Shown here: positions 9,912-19,635 of the stretch, one piece after another
Layout: the number at the start of each line of letters is the position of its first letter
Numbering within the stretch: position 1 is the stretch's first letter
Source of the DNA: Streptomyces achromogenes
Lineage (GTDB): Bacteria > Actinomycetota > Actinomycetes > Streptomycetales > Streptomycetaceae
NCBI RefSeq assembly: GCF_030816715.1
Contig: NZ_JAUSYH010000001.1
Location: forward strand, 8,060,001 to 8,124,000
Direction: 5' to 3'
DNA: 64,000 nucleotides
Translations under genes and position numbers: made by a program
The notes under the pieces: generated by a model
What the model was told of the DNA's origin: nothing
Seen by the model: the letters and a program-made list of their open reading frames with translations, nothing else
The model's database searches: none

Positions 9912-12900
9912 ATGCCCACCTCCGAAGAGCGCGTCGTCGCCGCGCTGCGCGCCTCCCTGACCGAGAACGAGCGACTGCGTCAGCGCAACGACGAACTCAG
10001 CCGGGCAGCGAGCGAACCCATCGCCATTGTCGGTATGGCGTGCCGCTACCCCGGTGACGTCACCACCCCGGAACAGCTGTGGGACCTGGTCGCGGCCGGC
10101 GTCGACGCCGTCACGCCGTTCCCCGCGGACCGTGGCTGGGAGCCGGCCGGTGGGGCCTCCTCGACGTCCCCGGGGCAGGGCGGATTCGTCGCCACGGCCA
10201 CGGATTTCGACGCGGGCTTCTTCGGGGTGTCACCCCGCGAGGCCCTTGCGATGGACCCCCAACAGCGTCTCGTTCTGGAGACGTCCTGGGAGGCGCTGGA
10301 GCGCGCGGGCCTCAAGCCCGCCTCCGTGCGCGGCAGTCGTACCGGTGTCTTCGTCGGATGCAGCAACCAGAACTACGGGGCCGTCTCGGGAGACGACCTG
10401 CCCGAGGGCGTCGAGGGTCACTTGCTCACCGGCAACGCCGCGAGCGTCGTCTCGGGCCGGGTGTCGTATGTGCTGGGGCTTGAGGGTCCGGCGGTGACGG
10501 TGGACACGGCGTGTTCGTCGTCGTTGGTGGCCCTGCACCTGGCGGCGCAGGCGCTTCGGTCGGGGGAGTGCGACCTGGCCCTCGCGGGCGGCGTCACCGT
10601 GATGTCCACCCCCGATGTCTTCGTGGAGTTCAGTCGTCAGGGCGGCCTGGCGGCGGATGGCCGATGCAAGGCGTTCGGTGAGGGTGCGGATGGTACGGGG
10701 TGGGGTGAGGGGGTCGGGGTGCTGTTGGTGGAGCGGTTGTCGGATGCGCGTCGGTTGGGGCATCGGGTGTTGGCGGTGGTGCGGGGTTCGGCGGTGAATC
10801 AGGATGGTGCGTCGAATGGGTTGACGGCTCCGAACGGTCCGTCGCAGCAGCGGGTGATTCGTGCGGCGTTGGGGTCGGCGGGGTTGTCGGCGGTGGATGT
10901 GGATGTGGTGGAGGCGCATGGTACGGGGACGCGGTTGGGTGATCCGATCGAGGCGCAGGCGCTTCTTGCCGCTTACGGCCAGGGTCGTCCGTCTGGCCGG
11001 CCGTTGTGGTTGGGGTCGGTGAAGTCGAATGTGGGTCATACGCAGGCGGCTGCGGGTGTGGCTGGTGTGATCAAGATGGTGCAGGCGTTGCGTCATGGGG
11101 TGTTGCCGGCGACGTTGCATGTGGGTGAGCCGTCGTCGCATGTGGACTGGTCGGCCGGGGACGTGCGGCTGCTGACGGAACAGCAGCCATGGCCCCGCAC
11201 CGGCCGCCCCAGGGTGGCCGGTGTCTCCGCCTTCGGGGTCAGCGGCACCAACGCCCATGTCATCCTCGAACAGGCCCCGATGGTGGAGCCCCAGGCCGAC
11301 TCGGCCCTTGCCACCACGCACCCCGCACCGACCGTCTGGCCGCTTTCAGGCCGGACCGAGGAGGCCCTGCGTTCCCAAGCGCGCGCTCTCGCGACGTTCG
11401 CCGACCGCCGATCCGACATCGCACCCGGCCGTGCCGGCCTGTGCCTGGCGACGACGCGGACGCACTTCGAGCATCGGGCCGTAGTCGTCGCCGAGGACGG
11501 CACAGGCCTCGTCGAGGCTCTCAACGCCTTGGCGCGCGGCACTGCTTCGGCGAACGCGATCGTCGGCCAGGACCACGGTGACGTGCGACAGGCGTTCTTG
11601 TTCGCGGGTCAGGGTGCGCAGCGGGTGGGGATGGGGCGTGAGTTGTATGTGTCGTTCCCGGTGTTCGCGGAGGCGTTCGACGCGGTGTGTGCGCGGGTGG
11701 GCGGTGGGTTGCGGGACGTTGTGTTCGGTGGGGACGTGGAGCGGCTGGAGCGTACGGAGTGGGCGCAGCCTGCGTTGTTCGCGGTCGAGGTGGCGTTGTT
11801 CCGTCTGGTGGAGTCGTTCGGGGTGCGTCCTGATTTCCTGATGGGGCATTCGGTCGGTGAGATCGCTGCCGCGCATGTGGCGGGTGTGTTCTGTCTGGAG
11901 GACGCGTGTGCTCTGGTGGTGGCGCGGGGCCGGTTGATGCAGGCGTTGCCCGGGGGTGGCGCGATGGTCGCTCTGCAGGCGTCCGAGGACGAGGTTCTGC
12001 CACTCCTGGAGGGCCGTGGGGCGGAGGTGTCGGTCGCTGCGGTGAACGGCCCGCGTGCGGTGGTGATCGCGGGTGTCGAGGCGGCCGTCACCGCGATCGC
12101 GGATCAGTTCAGGGCGCAGGGGCGTCGGACTTCTCGTCTGCGGGTGTCGCACGCGTTCCACTCGCCGTTGATGGAGCCGATGCTGGAGGCCTTCCGTGAG
12201 GTCGCGGAGGGGATCGCCTATGACTCTCCGGTGATTCCGTTGGTGTCGAACGTGTCCGGGCGGCTCGCGGTGGAGGGCGAGTTGGCGTCGGCGGGGTACT
12301 GGGTGCGGCATGTGCGTGAGGCGGTGCGTTTCGCCGACGGGATGGGTGTGCTGGCCGGCGAGGGCGTGACCCGTTTCCTGGAGATCGGCCCCGACTCCAC
12401 CCTCACCGCACTCGCGCAGAACAGCCTCCCCGACGACACCGGTGACGCACTGTTCGTATCGATGCTGCGCAAGGACGGTTCCGAGCACGTGGCGGCCCTG
12501 CGGGCGATGGCGGGCTTCCACGTCGACGGCGCGGACGTCGACTGGACGGCCGTACTGGGGGAAGGCACGGGCGACGCACCCGTCGACCTGCCGACATATC
12601 CGTTCCAGCGGCAGCGGTACTGGCTCACCCCGAGCCAACCGTCACTCGGCGGCCCGTCGGGTCCGACGCGGGCTTCCGTTGTGGTCGACGCGGACTTCTG
12701 GGCTTCCGTGGCGAGCGAGGACGTGCCGACTCTCGCGGAAGGCCTCGACCTCGCGCACGACGCGCTCGCTCCGGTCGTCCCTGCCCTCGCGAAGTGGTAC
12801 CACCGACGACAGGAGCAGGCCGCGATCGACGCCCTGCGGTACGAGGTGTCCTGGCGGCCGCTGACCCGCGACGACGAGGCCCGGCCGGGGGCGGGCGCGT

Positions 12901-15900
12901 CCGGCACCGGGATCTGGACGGTCCTGGTCCCGTCCGACGCCGACGGCGACTCGCGGGAGATGATGAACAGCCTCGTCTCCGGACTCCGGAGGGAAGGACT
13001 CACCCCGCACCTCCTCGAAGTGGACGCAGCCGACCCCAGAGCCTGCGCCGAGGCCCTCCGCCTTCCCGTGGACGGGACCGACACGCCCGACGCCACCCGA
13101 AGCCCGGACGGCATCCTCTCGCTCCTCGCTTTCGCCGCATCCGCCGGACCGGTCGTGGGGGCGCTGAACGTGCTGCGCGCGCTGGCCGTCGCGCGCACTC
13201 CGGGCGTACGACTCTGGGCCCTCACCCAAGGCGCCGTCGCAGTCGGCAGGACCGAACGCGTCACTCGTGCCTCGCACAACGCCGTATGGGGGCTGGGACG
13301 CGTCGCGGCGCTCGAGCACCCGGACGTCTGGGGCGGAACGATAGATCTGCCCGAACGCGTCGACGACCGGGCGTGCACCCGTCTCACGCACGCGCTGACG
13401 CGTTTGAAGGGCGGCGAGGACCAGATCGCCGTCCGCCCGCACGGTGTCTTCGGCCGTCGGCTCGAGCAGTCCGCGCCCTTGCCGCAGCCCGCCGTCCCCT
13501 GGAAGCCGAACGGAACGGTGCTGATCACGGGAGGCACCGGAGCTCTGGGAGCACACGTGGCCCGCTGGGCCGTGGTGCGCGGCGCCCGCGATCTCGTCCT
13601 GGTGAGCCGCAGCGGCGAAACCGCGCCCGGCGCCGCCGAGCTGCGCGCCGAACTGGAGCAGGCGGGTGCGCGGGTCACCCTGCGCGGTCTGGACGTCTCC
13701 GTGCGCGCGGACCTGGCCGCCCTTCTTGCCGAGCACTCCTTCGATGCCGTCTTCCACACGGCCGGGGTGCTGGACGACGCCACGCTGCTGTCGACCGACG
13801 CCGAACGCGTCGATCGGGTCATGCGTCCCAAGACGTCGGCCGCCCACCTGCTCGACGAGCTGACCCGCGACCGGGATCTCTCCGCGTTCGTCCTCTTCTC
13901 CTCGCTGGCGGGAACACTGGGGAGCCCCGGCCAGGGCGCCTACGCCGCCGCCAACGCGGTCCTTGACGCTCTCGCCGAGCGTCGGCGCGCCGACGGCCTC
14001 ACCGCCACATCCATCGCCTGGGGGCCGTGGGCGGGAGACGGGATGGCGGTCGCGTCCGGCGACCGGCGTCGCGGCCAAGGCGCCATGACCGCACTCGCAC
14101 CTCAGCTCGCGCTGTCCGCCCTCGGGGCGGTACTGGACGGGGGCGTCACCACGCAGCTCGTCGTGGACGCGGACTGGAAGCGTTTCGTCCCCGCGTTCAC
14201 CGCCACCCGCCCCAGCGCCCTTCTCTCCCGCCTCGCGGTTCCCATCGCCGGCTCCGGAACGGGCGGCGCCGCGAGATCCGGCGATGCCGACGGCAGCCTG
14301 CGGTCGCGGGCGGCAGGACTGTCGCGTGAGACCGGGCTGCGCCTCGTACTGGAGGAGGTGCGGAAGCTGGCGGCCGCCATACTCGGATACGAGGGCACCG
14401 AACAGGTCGGCGCGGAGCGGGCCTTCCGCGACCTGGGCGTGGACTCGTTGATCGCGGTGGAGCTGCGCAATGTCCTGGCTTCCGTGTCGGGTGTCGGCCT
14501 CCCGGCGACGGTGGTCTTCGACCATCCGACCCCGCGGGCGCTGGCGGCGTTCCTCCACGCCGAGTTGTTCGGGGAGGAGGCCGCCGCTGCCGCCACGCCG
14601 GTCGGGACCACCGCGATCGCGGTGGACGAGCCGGTGGCGATCGTGGGCATGGCCTGTCGTTTCCCCGGTGGTGTGGAGACCCCGGAGCAGTTCTGGGAGC
14701 TGCTCGCGGACGGCCGCGAGGGCATCGGGGACTTCCCCACCGACCGCGGCTGGGCTGCGCTGCAACCCGTCTACGACCGGTACGCCAACGAGGACGGCAA
14801 GGCCGGCGAGTATCCCCGTCGTGGTGGCTTTCTGTCGGGTGTGGGTGGTTTCGATGCGGAGTTCTTCGGGGTGTCGCCGCGTGAGGCGTTGGCGATGGAT
14901 CCGCAGCAGCGGTTGTTGCTGGAGGTGTCGTGGGAGGCGGTGGAGCGGGCGGGGGTGGATCCCCGGTCGTTGCGGGGGAGTCGTACGGGTGTGTTCGTGG
15001 GGACGAACGGTCAGGACTATCCGGCGTTGTTGAGTGTGTCGGAGGGTGACTTCGGGGGGTATGTCGGCACGGGGAACGCGGCGAGTGTGGCGTCGGGCCG
15101 GGTGTCGTATGTGCTGGGTCTTGAGGGTCCGGCGGTGACGGTGGACACGGCGTGTTCGTCGTCGTTGGTGGCGTTGCATCTGGCGGGGCAGGCGTTGCGG
15201 TCGGGGGAGTGTGATCTGGCGCTGGCGGGTGGTGTGACGGTGATGTCGACGCCGGGTGCTTTCGTGGAGTTCGGTCGTCAGGGTGGGTTGGCGGCGGATG
15301 GTCGGTGCAGGGCGTTCGGTGAGGGTGCGGATGGTACGGGGTGGGGTGAGGGGGTCGGGGTGCTGTTGGTGGAGCGGTTGTCGGATGCGCGTCGGTTGGG
15401 GCATCGGGTGTTGGCGGTGGTGCGGGGTTCGGCGGTGAATCAGGATGGTGCGTCGAATGGGTTGACGGCTCCGAACGGTCCGTCGCAGCAGCGGGTGATT
15501 CGTGCGGCGTTGGGGTCGGCGGGGTTGTCGGCGGTGGATGTGGATGTGGTGGAGGCGCATGGTACGGGGACGCGGTTGGGTGATCCGATCGAGGCGCAGG
15601 CGCTTCTTGCCGCTTACGGCCAGGGTCGTCCGTCTGGCCGGCCGTTGTGGTTGGGGTCGGTGAAGTCGAATGTGGGTCATACGCAGGCGGCTGCGGGTGT
15701 GGCTGGTGTGATCAAGATGGTGCAGGCGTTGCGTCATGGGGTGTTGCCGGCGACGTTGCATGTGGGTGAGCCGTCGTCGCATGTGGACTGGTCGGCCGGG
15801 GACGTGCGGCTGCTGACGCAACGGCAGCCGTGGCCCGGGGAGGGTGGGCGTGTGCGGCGTGCGGGGGTGTCGTCGTTCGGTCTGTCCGGCACCAACGCGC

Positions 15901-18900
15901 ACGTCATCCTCGAACAGGCCCCTGCCGATCCGGCACCGCCGAAAGACCGTGCGGCGGACGACGGAGCGGTACTGCCCTGGCTCGTCAGTGGTCACAGCGA
16001 AGAGGCTCTGCACGCCCAGGCCGCACGGTTGCTCACGATGCTCGAAGAGCGGGACGACTCGTCGTCCGACCTGACCCGCGCACTGGCTACGAGCCGCACC
16101 TCCTTCGAACACCGAGCCGTCGTGCTCGCAGGCACCCGTCAGGAGCTGGCCGAAGAACTGCGTGGCCTGCGACTGGGTGTGCCCGGACTGCGGACCGTCG
16201 TGGGCGAAGGACTCCGGGGTGGTCGGACGGCGTTCTTGTTCGCGGGTCAGGGTGCGCAGCGGGTGGGGATGGGGCGTGAGTTGTATGTGTCGTTCCCGGT
16301 GTTCGCGGAGGCGTTCGACGCGGTGTGTGCGCGGGTGGGCGGTGGGTTGCGGGAGGTTGTGTTCGGTGGGGACGTGGAGCGGCTGGAGCGTACGGAGTGG
16401 GCGCAGCCTGCGTTGTTCGCGGTCGAGGTGGCGTTGTTCCGTCTGGTGGAGTCGTTCGGGGTGCGTCCTGATTTCCTGATGGGGCATTCGGTCGGTGAGA
16501 TCGCTGCCGCGCATGTGGCGGGTGTGTTCTGTCTGGAGGACGCGTGTGCTCTGGTGGTGGCGCGGGGGCGGTTGATGCAGGCGTTGCCCGGGGGTGGCGC
16601 GATGGTCGCTCTGCAGGCGTCCGAGGACGAGGTTCTGCCACTCCTGGAGGGCCGTGGGGCGGAGGTGTCGGTCGCTGCGGTGAACGGCCCGTGTGCGGTG
16701 GTGATCGCGGGTGTCGAGGCGGCCGTCACCGAGATCGCTGCGGAGTTGAAGGCGCGAGGTCGTCGGACGTCTCGTCTGCGGGTGTCGCACGCGTTCCACT
16801 CGCCGTTGATGGAGCCGATGCTGGAGGCCTTCCGTGAGGTCGCGGAGGGGATCGCCTATGACTCTCCGGTGATTCCGTTGGTGTCGAACGTGTCCGGGCG
16901 GCTCGCGGTGGAGGGCGAGTTGGCGTCGGCGGGGTACTGGGTGCGGCATGTGCGTGAGGCGGTGCGTTTCGCCGACGGGATGGGTGTGCTGGCCGGCGAG
17001 GGCGTGACGCGGTTCCTGGAGATCGGCCCCGACTCCACCCTCACCGCACTCGCGCAGAACAGCCTCCCCGACGACACCGGTGACGCACTGTTCGTATCGA
17101 TGCTGCGCAAGGACGGTTCCGAGCACGTGGCGGCCCTGCGGGCGATGGCGGGCTTCCACGTCGACGGCGCGGACGTCGACTGGACGGCCGTACTGGGGGA
17201 AGGCACGGGCGACGCACCCGTCGACCTGCCCACCTACGCCTTCCAGCACACCGATTTCTGGCCCACGGTCACCGCACGCACGGTGGTGTCGGCGAATCCC
17301 CCGGTCTCCGACGGCGACGCGTCCTTCTGGTCGATGGTGGAGGAGGGGACCCCCGATCTGGCGGCGACCCTCGGAGTGCCCGAGGAGGTGCTGGAGGCCG
17401 TGCTCCCCGCGCTGACGGAACTGCGTCGCGAGCAGGTGGCGCGCGCCGAGGTCGACGGCTGGCGGTACAGCGTCGGATGGGAACCGGTGGCACTGCCGGC
17501 CCCGACGCCTCTGGACGGGCGTTGGCTGCTGCTCCAGGGACCTGACGCCTTTCCCCTCGCTGGGCTCGAGAGGTTCATCCCCGGTCTGGAGCGGCTCACC
17601 TGCGACGCGCGGGACAGGAAATCGCTCACCGATCTTCTGGAGTCGGCCATCGACGGCATCGCGCCGACCGGTGTGCTCTCCTGCCTCTCCCTTCCGGGTC
17701 TCGGCGACGACCATGTCGTCTCCGGTCCGGACGCCGACGTGGTGCACACCATGACTCTCGTTCAGGCCCTCGGTGACGCAGGCGTCGCAGCGCCCCTGTG
17801 GGTCGTCACCCGGGCAGGGTTCGGCCCCGGCCGCGCCCCCGACGATCCGGCGCAGGCCGCGATATGGGGGTTCGGCCGGGTGGCCGCTCTGGAACACCCG
17901 GACCGCTGGGGCGGACTCGTCGATCTGCCGACGACGCCCAACGACCGGGAACTCGCCGCTGTCGCCTCGGTGCTGGCGCATCGCAGCGAAGATCAAGTGG
18001 CGGTGAGCGGGGAGCGGGTCTTCGGCCGTCGGCTGCGTCCGGCACCGCTGAACGGAACGGATCCGGTCTCTTCGCAGAGCCACGGCCGCCCGGCTCCGCG
18101 GCGACTGCTCGTCACCGGGGGGACCGGTGTGCTCGGGGTGCGCGTCGCCGAGTGGTTCGTCGCACGCGGGACGGAGGAACTCGTACTGACCAGCCGGAGC
18201 GGTCCGGACGCTCCCGGCCTGGCAGACACCGTCCTTCGGCTGCGGCAGGCCGGAGCGGGACGCGTCGACGTCGTCGCGTGCGATGTCGCCGACCGCTCCC
18301 AGGTCGCCGCCCTTCTCGAAGCCCACCGCGTCGACGGCATCGCCCATGTGGCCGGTGTCCTGGACATGGAGGCGATCGACGACATCGACGCTGCTGGTGT
18401 TCGGCGGGTGGTGGGGGCGAAGGCGTGGGGTGCGGTGTATTTGGATGAGTTGACGCGTGGTTGGGATCTGTCTGCGTTTGTGGTGTTCTCGTCGATTGCG
18501 GGTGTGTGGGGGAGTGGGGGGCAGGGGGCGTATGCGGCGGCGAACGCGTGGGCTGATGCGGTGGTGGAGTCGCGTCGTGGTCGTGGTCTGGTGGGTGTGT
18601 CGGTGGGGTGGGGTCCGTGGGCGGGTGGGGGGATGGTGTCGGGTGAGGGTGCGGTGGAGTTGGGTCGTCGTGGGTTGCGGGTGATGGATCCGGGGCGTGC
18701 TCTGGTGGGGTTGGGGTCGGTGCTGGAGGGTGGTGGGGGTTCGGTGGTGGTGGCTGATGTGGAGTGGGAGCGTTTCGTTCCGGCGTTCACCAGCCGTCGT
18801 CCCAGCCCCCTGCTCACCACCCTCCCCCAGGCAACCGAGATCCTGGCGGCGCTCGGGGCGCCGTCCGAGCCCTCCCCTGCCGGCGCCACGCTGACGGCCT

Positions 18901-19415
18901 TGGCCGAGCGCGTCGCCGCCCTGCCGCCCCAAGGGCGCGCCGATGCCCTCCTCGAGCACGTACGGCGGGCCGCGGGCAAGGCCCTCGGCCACCACGACAC
19001 GGCAGCGATGGGCGCCGACCGGGCTTTCCGCGACATGGGGTTCGACTCGCTGACCGCCGTGGAACTCCGGAACACCCTGATCAAGGACACCGGCCTGGCG
19101 CTGCCCGCGACCCTGGTGTTCGACCATCCCACCCCGGCCGCTCTCGCACAGCACCTCGACGCCGAACTGTCCGGGGAGAGCGGGACGATGGCGACCATGC
19201 TGGCGGACCTGGAAGCGGGTATCGCCCGCATCATGAAGGCGGATCCCGATCAGGACGCCCGCTCGTTGCTCGGCGCCCGGCTGCGGACCCTGCTGGGCGA
19301 GATCGAACTCCTCGGATCCGGCCCCGACGTTCACGGCCCGTCGCTCGGCGACCAGCTGGACGGGGCCAGCGACGAGGAACTGTTCGACCTCATCAGCCGC
19401 GAGCTGGAACAGTAG
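9912..19415 (+). CDS. Modular type I polyketide synthase, two modules (KS-AT-KR-ACP twice), no thioesterase
   Basis: ATG at 9912 follows GGAG with 7-base spacing and opens a charged N-terminal docking helix of about 30 residues, which fixes the start although the frame is open further upstream. The protein is 3167 residues. Module A: KS (35-455, Cys201), AT (561-853, GHSVGE/HAFH, malonyl type), KR (from about 1206, LDD, B-type), ACP (VDSL near 1509). Module B: KS (from 1574, Cys1748), AT (2107-2400, malonyl type), KR (from about 2733, no LDD, Trp before the active-site Tyr, A-type), ACP (FDSL near 3042), and a C-terminal docking tail (about 3092-3167). There is no DH, ER or thioesterase, so it should add two ketide units with hydroxyls and hand the chain to another PKS that is not in this window. 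Its KS, AT and second KR are near-identical at DNA level to copies in the preceding gene. Confidence 0.97.
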   Translation: MPTSEERVVAALRASLTENERLRQRNDELSRAASEPIAIVGMACRYPGDVTTPEQLWDLVAAGVDAVTPFPADRGWEPAGGASSTSPGQGGFVATATDFDAGFFGVSPREALAMDPQQRLVLETSWEALERAGLKPASVRGSRTGVFVGCSNQNYGAVSGDDLPEGVEGHLLTGNAASVVSGRVSYVLGLEGPAVTVDTACSSSLVALHLAAQALRSGECDLALAGGVTVMSTPDVFVEFSRQGGLAADGRCKAFGEGADGTGWGEGVGVLLVERLSDARRLGHRVLAVVRGSAVNQDGASNGLTAPNGPSQQRVIRAALGSAGLSAVDVDVVEAHGTGTRLGDPIEAQALLAAYGQGRPSGRPLWLGSVKSNVGHTQAAAGVAGVIKMVQALRHGVLPATLHVGEPSSHVDWSAGDVRLLTEQQPWPRTGRPRVAGVSAFGVSGTNAHVILEQAPMVEPQADSALATTHPAPTVWPLSGRTEEALRSQARALATFADRRSDIAPGRAGLCLATTRTHFEHRAVVVAEDGTGLVEALNALARGTASANAIVGQDHGDVRQAFLFAGQGAQRVGMGRELYVSFPVFAEAFDAVCARVGGGLRDVVFGGDVERLERTEWAQPALFAVEVALFRLVESFGVRPDFLMGHSVGEIAAAHVAGVFCLEDACALVVARGRLMQALPGGGAMVALQASEDEVLPLLEGRGAEVSVAAVNGPRAVVIAGVEAAVTAIADQFRAQGRRTSRLRVSHAFHSPLMEPMLEAFREVAEGIAYDSPVIPLVSNVSGRLAVEGELASAGYWVRHVREAVRFADGMGVLAGEGVTRFLEIGPDSTLTALAQNSLPDDTGDALFVSMLRKDGSEHVAALRAMAGFHVDGADVDWTAVLGEGTGDAPVDLPTYPFQRQRYWLTPSQPSLGGPSGPTRASVVVDADFWASVASEDVPTLAEGLDLAHDALAPVVPALAKWYHRRQEQAAIDALRYEVSWRPLTRDDEARPGAGASGTGIWTVLVPSDADGDSREMMNSLVSGLRREGLTPHLLEVDAADPRACAEALRLPVDGTDTPDATRSPDGILSLLAFAASAGPVVGALNVLRALAVARTPGVRLWALTQGAVAVGRTERVTRASHNAVWGLGRVAALEHPDVWGGTIDLPERVDDRACTRLTHALTRLKGGEDQIAVRPHGVFGRRLEQSAPLPQPAVPWKPNGTVLITGGTGALGAHVARWAVVRGARDLVLVSRSGETAPGAAELRAELEQAGARVTLRGLDVSVRADLAALLAEHSFDAVFHTAGVLDDATLLSTDAERVDRVMRPKTSAAHLLDELTRDRDLSAFVLFSSLAGTLGSPGQGAYAAANAVLDALAERRRADGLTATSIAWGPWAGDGMAVASGDRRRGQGAMTALAPQLALSALGAVLDGGVTTQLVVDADWKRFVPAFTATRPSALLSRLAVPIAGSGTGGAARSGDADGSLRSRAAGLSRETGLRLVLEEVRKLAAAILGYEGTEQVGAERAFRDLGVDSLIAVELRNVLASVSGVGLPATVVFDHPTPRALAAFLHAELFGEEAAAAATPVGTTAIAVDEPVAIVGMACRFPGGVETPEQFWELLADGREGIGDFPTDRGWAALQPVYDRYANEDGKAGEYPRRGGFLSGVGGFDAEFFGVSPREALAMDPQQRLLLEVSWEAVERAGVDPRSLRGSRTGVFVGTNGQDYPALLSVSEGDFGGYVGTGNAASVASGRVSYVLGLEGPAVTVDTACSSSLVALHLAGQALRSGECDLALAGGVTVMSTPGAFVEFGRQGGLAADGRCRAFGEGADGTGWGEGVGVLLVERLSDARRLGHRVLAVVRGSAVNQDGASNGLTAPNGPSQQRVIRAALGSAGLSAVDVDVVEAHGTGTRLGDPIEAQALLAAYGQGRPSGRPLWLGSVKSNVGHTQAAAGVAGVIKMVQALRHGVLPATLHVGEPSSHVDWSAGDVRLLTQRQPWPGEGGRVRRAGVSSFGLSGTNAHVILEQAPADPAPPKDRAADDGAVLPWLVSGHSEEALHAQAARLLTMLEERDDSSSDLTRALATSRTSFEHRAVVLAGTRQELAEELRGLRLGVPGLRTVVGEGLRGGRTAFLFAGQGAQRVGMGRELYVSFPVFAEAFDAVCARVGGGLREVVFGGDVERLERTEWAQPALFAVEVALFRLVESFGVRPDFLMGHSVGEIAAAHVAGVFCLEDACALVVARGRLMQALPGGGAMVALQASEDEVLPLLEGRGAEVSVAAVNGPCAVVIAGVEAAVTEIAAELKARGRRTSRLRVSHAFHSPLMEPMLEAFREVAEGIAYDSPVIPLVSNVSGRLAVEGELASAGYWVRHVREAVRFADGMGVLAGEGVTRFLEIGPDSTLTALAQNSLPDDTGDALFVSMLRKDGSEHVAALRAMAGFHVDGADVDWTAVLGEGTGDAPVDLPTYAFQHTDFWPTVTARTVVSANPPVSDGDASFWSMVEEGTPDLAATLGVPEEVLEAVLPALTELRREQVARAEVDGWRYSVGWEPVALPAPTPLDGRWLLLQGPDAFPLAGLERFIPGLERLTCDARDRKSLTDLLESAIDGIAPTGVLSCLSLPGLGDDHVVSGPDADVVHTMTLVQALGDAGVAAPLWVVTRAGFGPGRAPDDPAQAAIWGFGRVAALEHPDRWGGLVDLPTTPNDRELAAVASVLAHRSEDQVAVSGERVFGRRLRPAPLNGTDPVSSQSHGRPAPRRLLVTGGTGVLGVRVAEWFVARGTEELVLTSRSGPDAPGLADTVLRLRQAGAGRVDVVACDVADRSQVAALLEAHRVDGIAHVAGVLDMEAIDDIDAAGVRRVVGAKAWGAVYLDELTRGWDLSAFVVFSSIAGVWGSGGQGAYAAANAWADAVVESRRGRGLVGVSVGWGPWAGGGMVSGEGAVELGRRGLRVMDPGRALVGLGSVLEGGGGSVVVADVEWERFVPAFTSRRPSPLLTTLPQATEILAALGAPSEPSPAGATLTALAERVAALPPQGRADALLEHVRRAAGKALGHHDTAAMGADRAFRDMGFDSLTAVELRNTLIKDTGLALPATLVFDHPTPAALAQHLDAELSGESGTMATMLADLEAGIARIMKADPDQDARSLLGARLRTLLGEIELLGSGPDVHGPSLGDQLDGASDEELFDLISRELEQ
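10455..11170 (+). repeat. KS-domain repeat, copy 2 of 3
   Basis: Only the second half of this KS is shared with the other copies. The first half (10018-10450) uses ordinary C-rich codons and differs in sequence. Confidence 0.85.
11590..12590 (+). repeat. AT-domain repeat, copy 3 of 4
   Basis: Third copy of the AT block. Its identity with copy 4 extends further than with copies 1 and 2, through the post-AT linker to about 12590, so copies 3 and 4 were homogenised over a longer tract. Confidence 0.9.
14853..15915 (+). repeat. KS-domain repeat, copy 3 of 3
   Basis: KS of the last module. Almost the whole domain matches 5260-6305 at DNA level. Confidence 0.85.
16222..17228 (+). repeat. AT-domain repeat, copy 4 of 4
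   Basis: Fourth copy of the AT block. It differs from the others mainly at 16736-16765, where a short segment encodes AAELKARG instead of ADQFRAQG, a typical short conversion patch or relic. Confidence 0.9.
18381..18826 (+). repeat. KR-domain repeat, copy 2 of 2
   Basis: Partner of 8735-9180. It covers the same half of the A-type KR, including the Trp stereo marker and the catalytic Tyr and Asn. Confidence 0.9.
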
Positions 19416-19502
19416 CCGCCGCTGTCCTCGCCGGAGGCCGGCCCGTCTCGTCCTCCGGCAACGGCCCCACCGCGTCGACGCGTTGACGTCGGACATGAGC
19501 CG

Positions 19503-19532
19503 GCGGCCGTACCGATCGGACGGTACGGCCGC
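19503..19532. terminator. Inverted repeat between convergent PKS and PAS-LuxR genes
   Basis: Perfect 11-base stem (19503-19513 with 19522-19532) and 8-base loop in the 220-base gap between two converging genes. Placement suggests a bidirectional terminator; no T-tract follows, as is usual in high-GC actinomycetes. Confidence 0.7.
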
Positions 19533-19635
19533 TCTGAGGAGCAGGCCGTGCCCACCAGGTCCGCACGAGGCGTGCGGCTGGTGCGGCAGGCGGTGGGGTC
19601 GGGCGGCAGGGGACGGAACCTCGGCGAGGGTGCCG

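Noticed and set aside
12642..19496. Another long - strand open frame (about 2284 codons) opposite the second PKS gene
   Set aside because: Same cause: shadow of biased + strand coding sequence, with the same Arg/His-rich repeats at each AT and KS copy.
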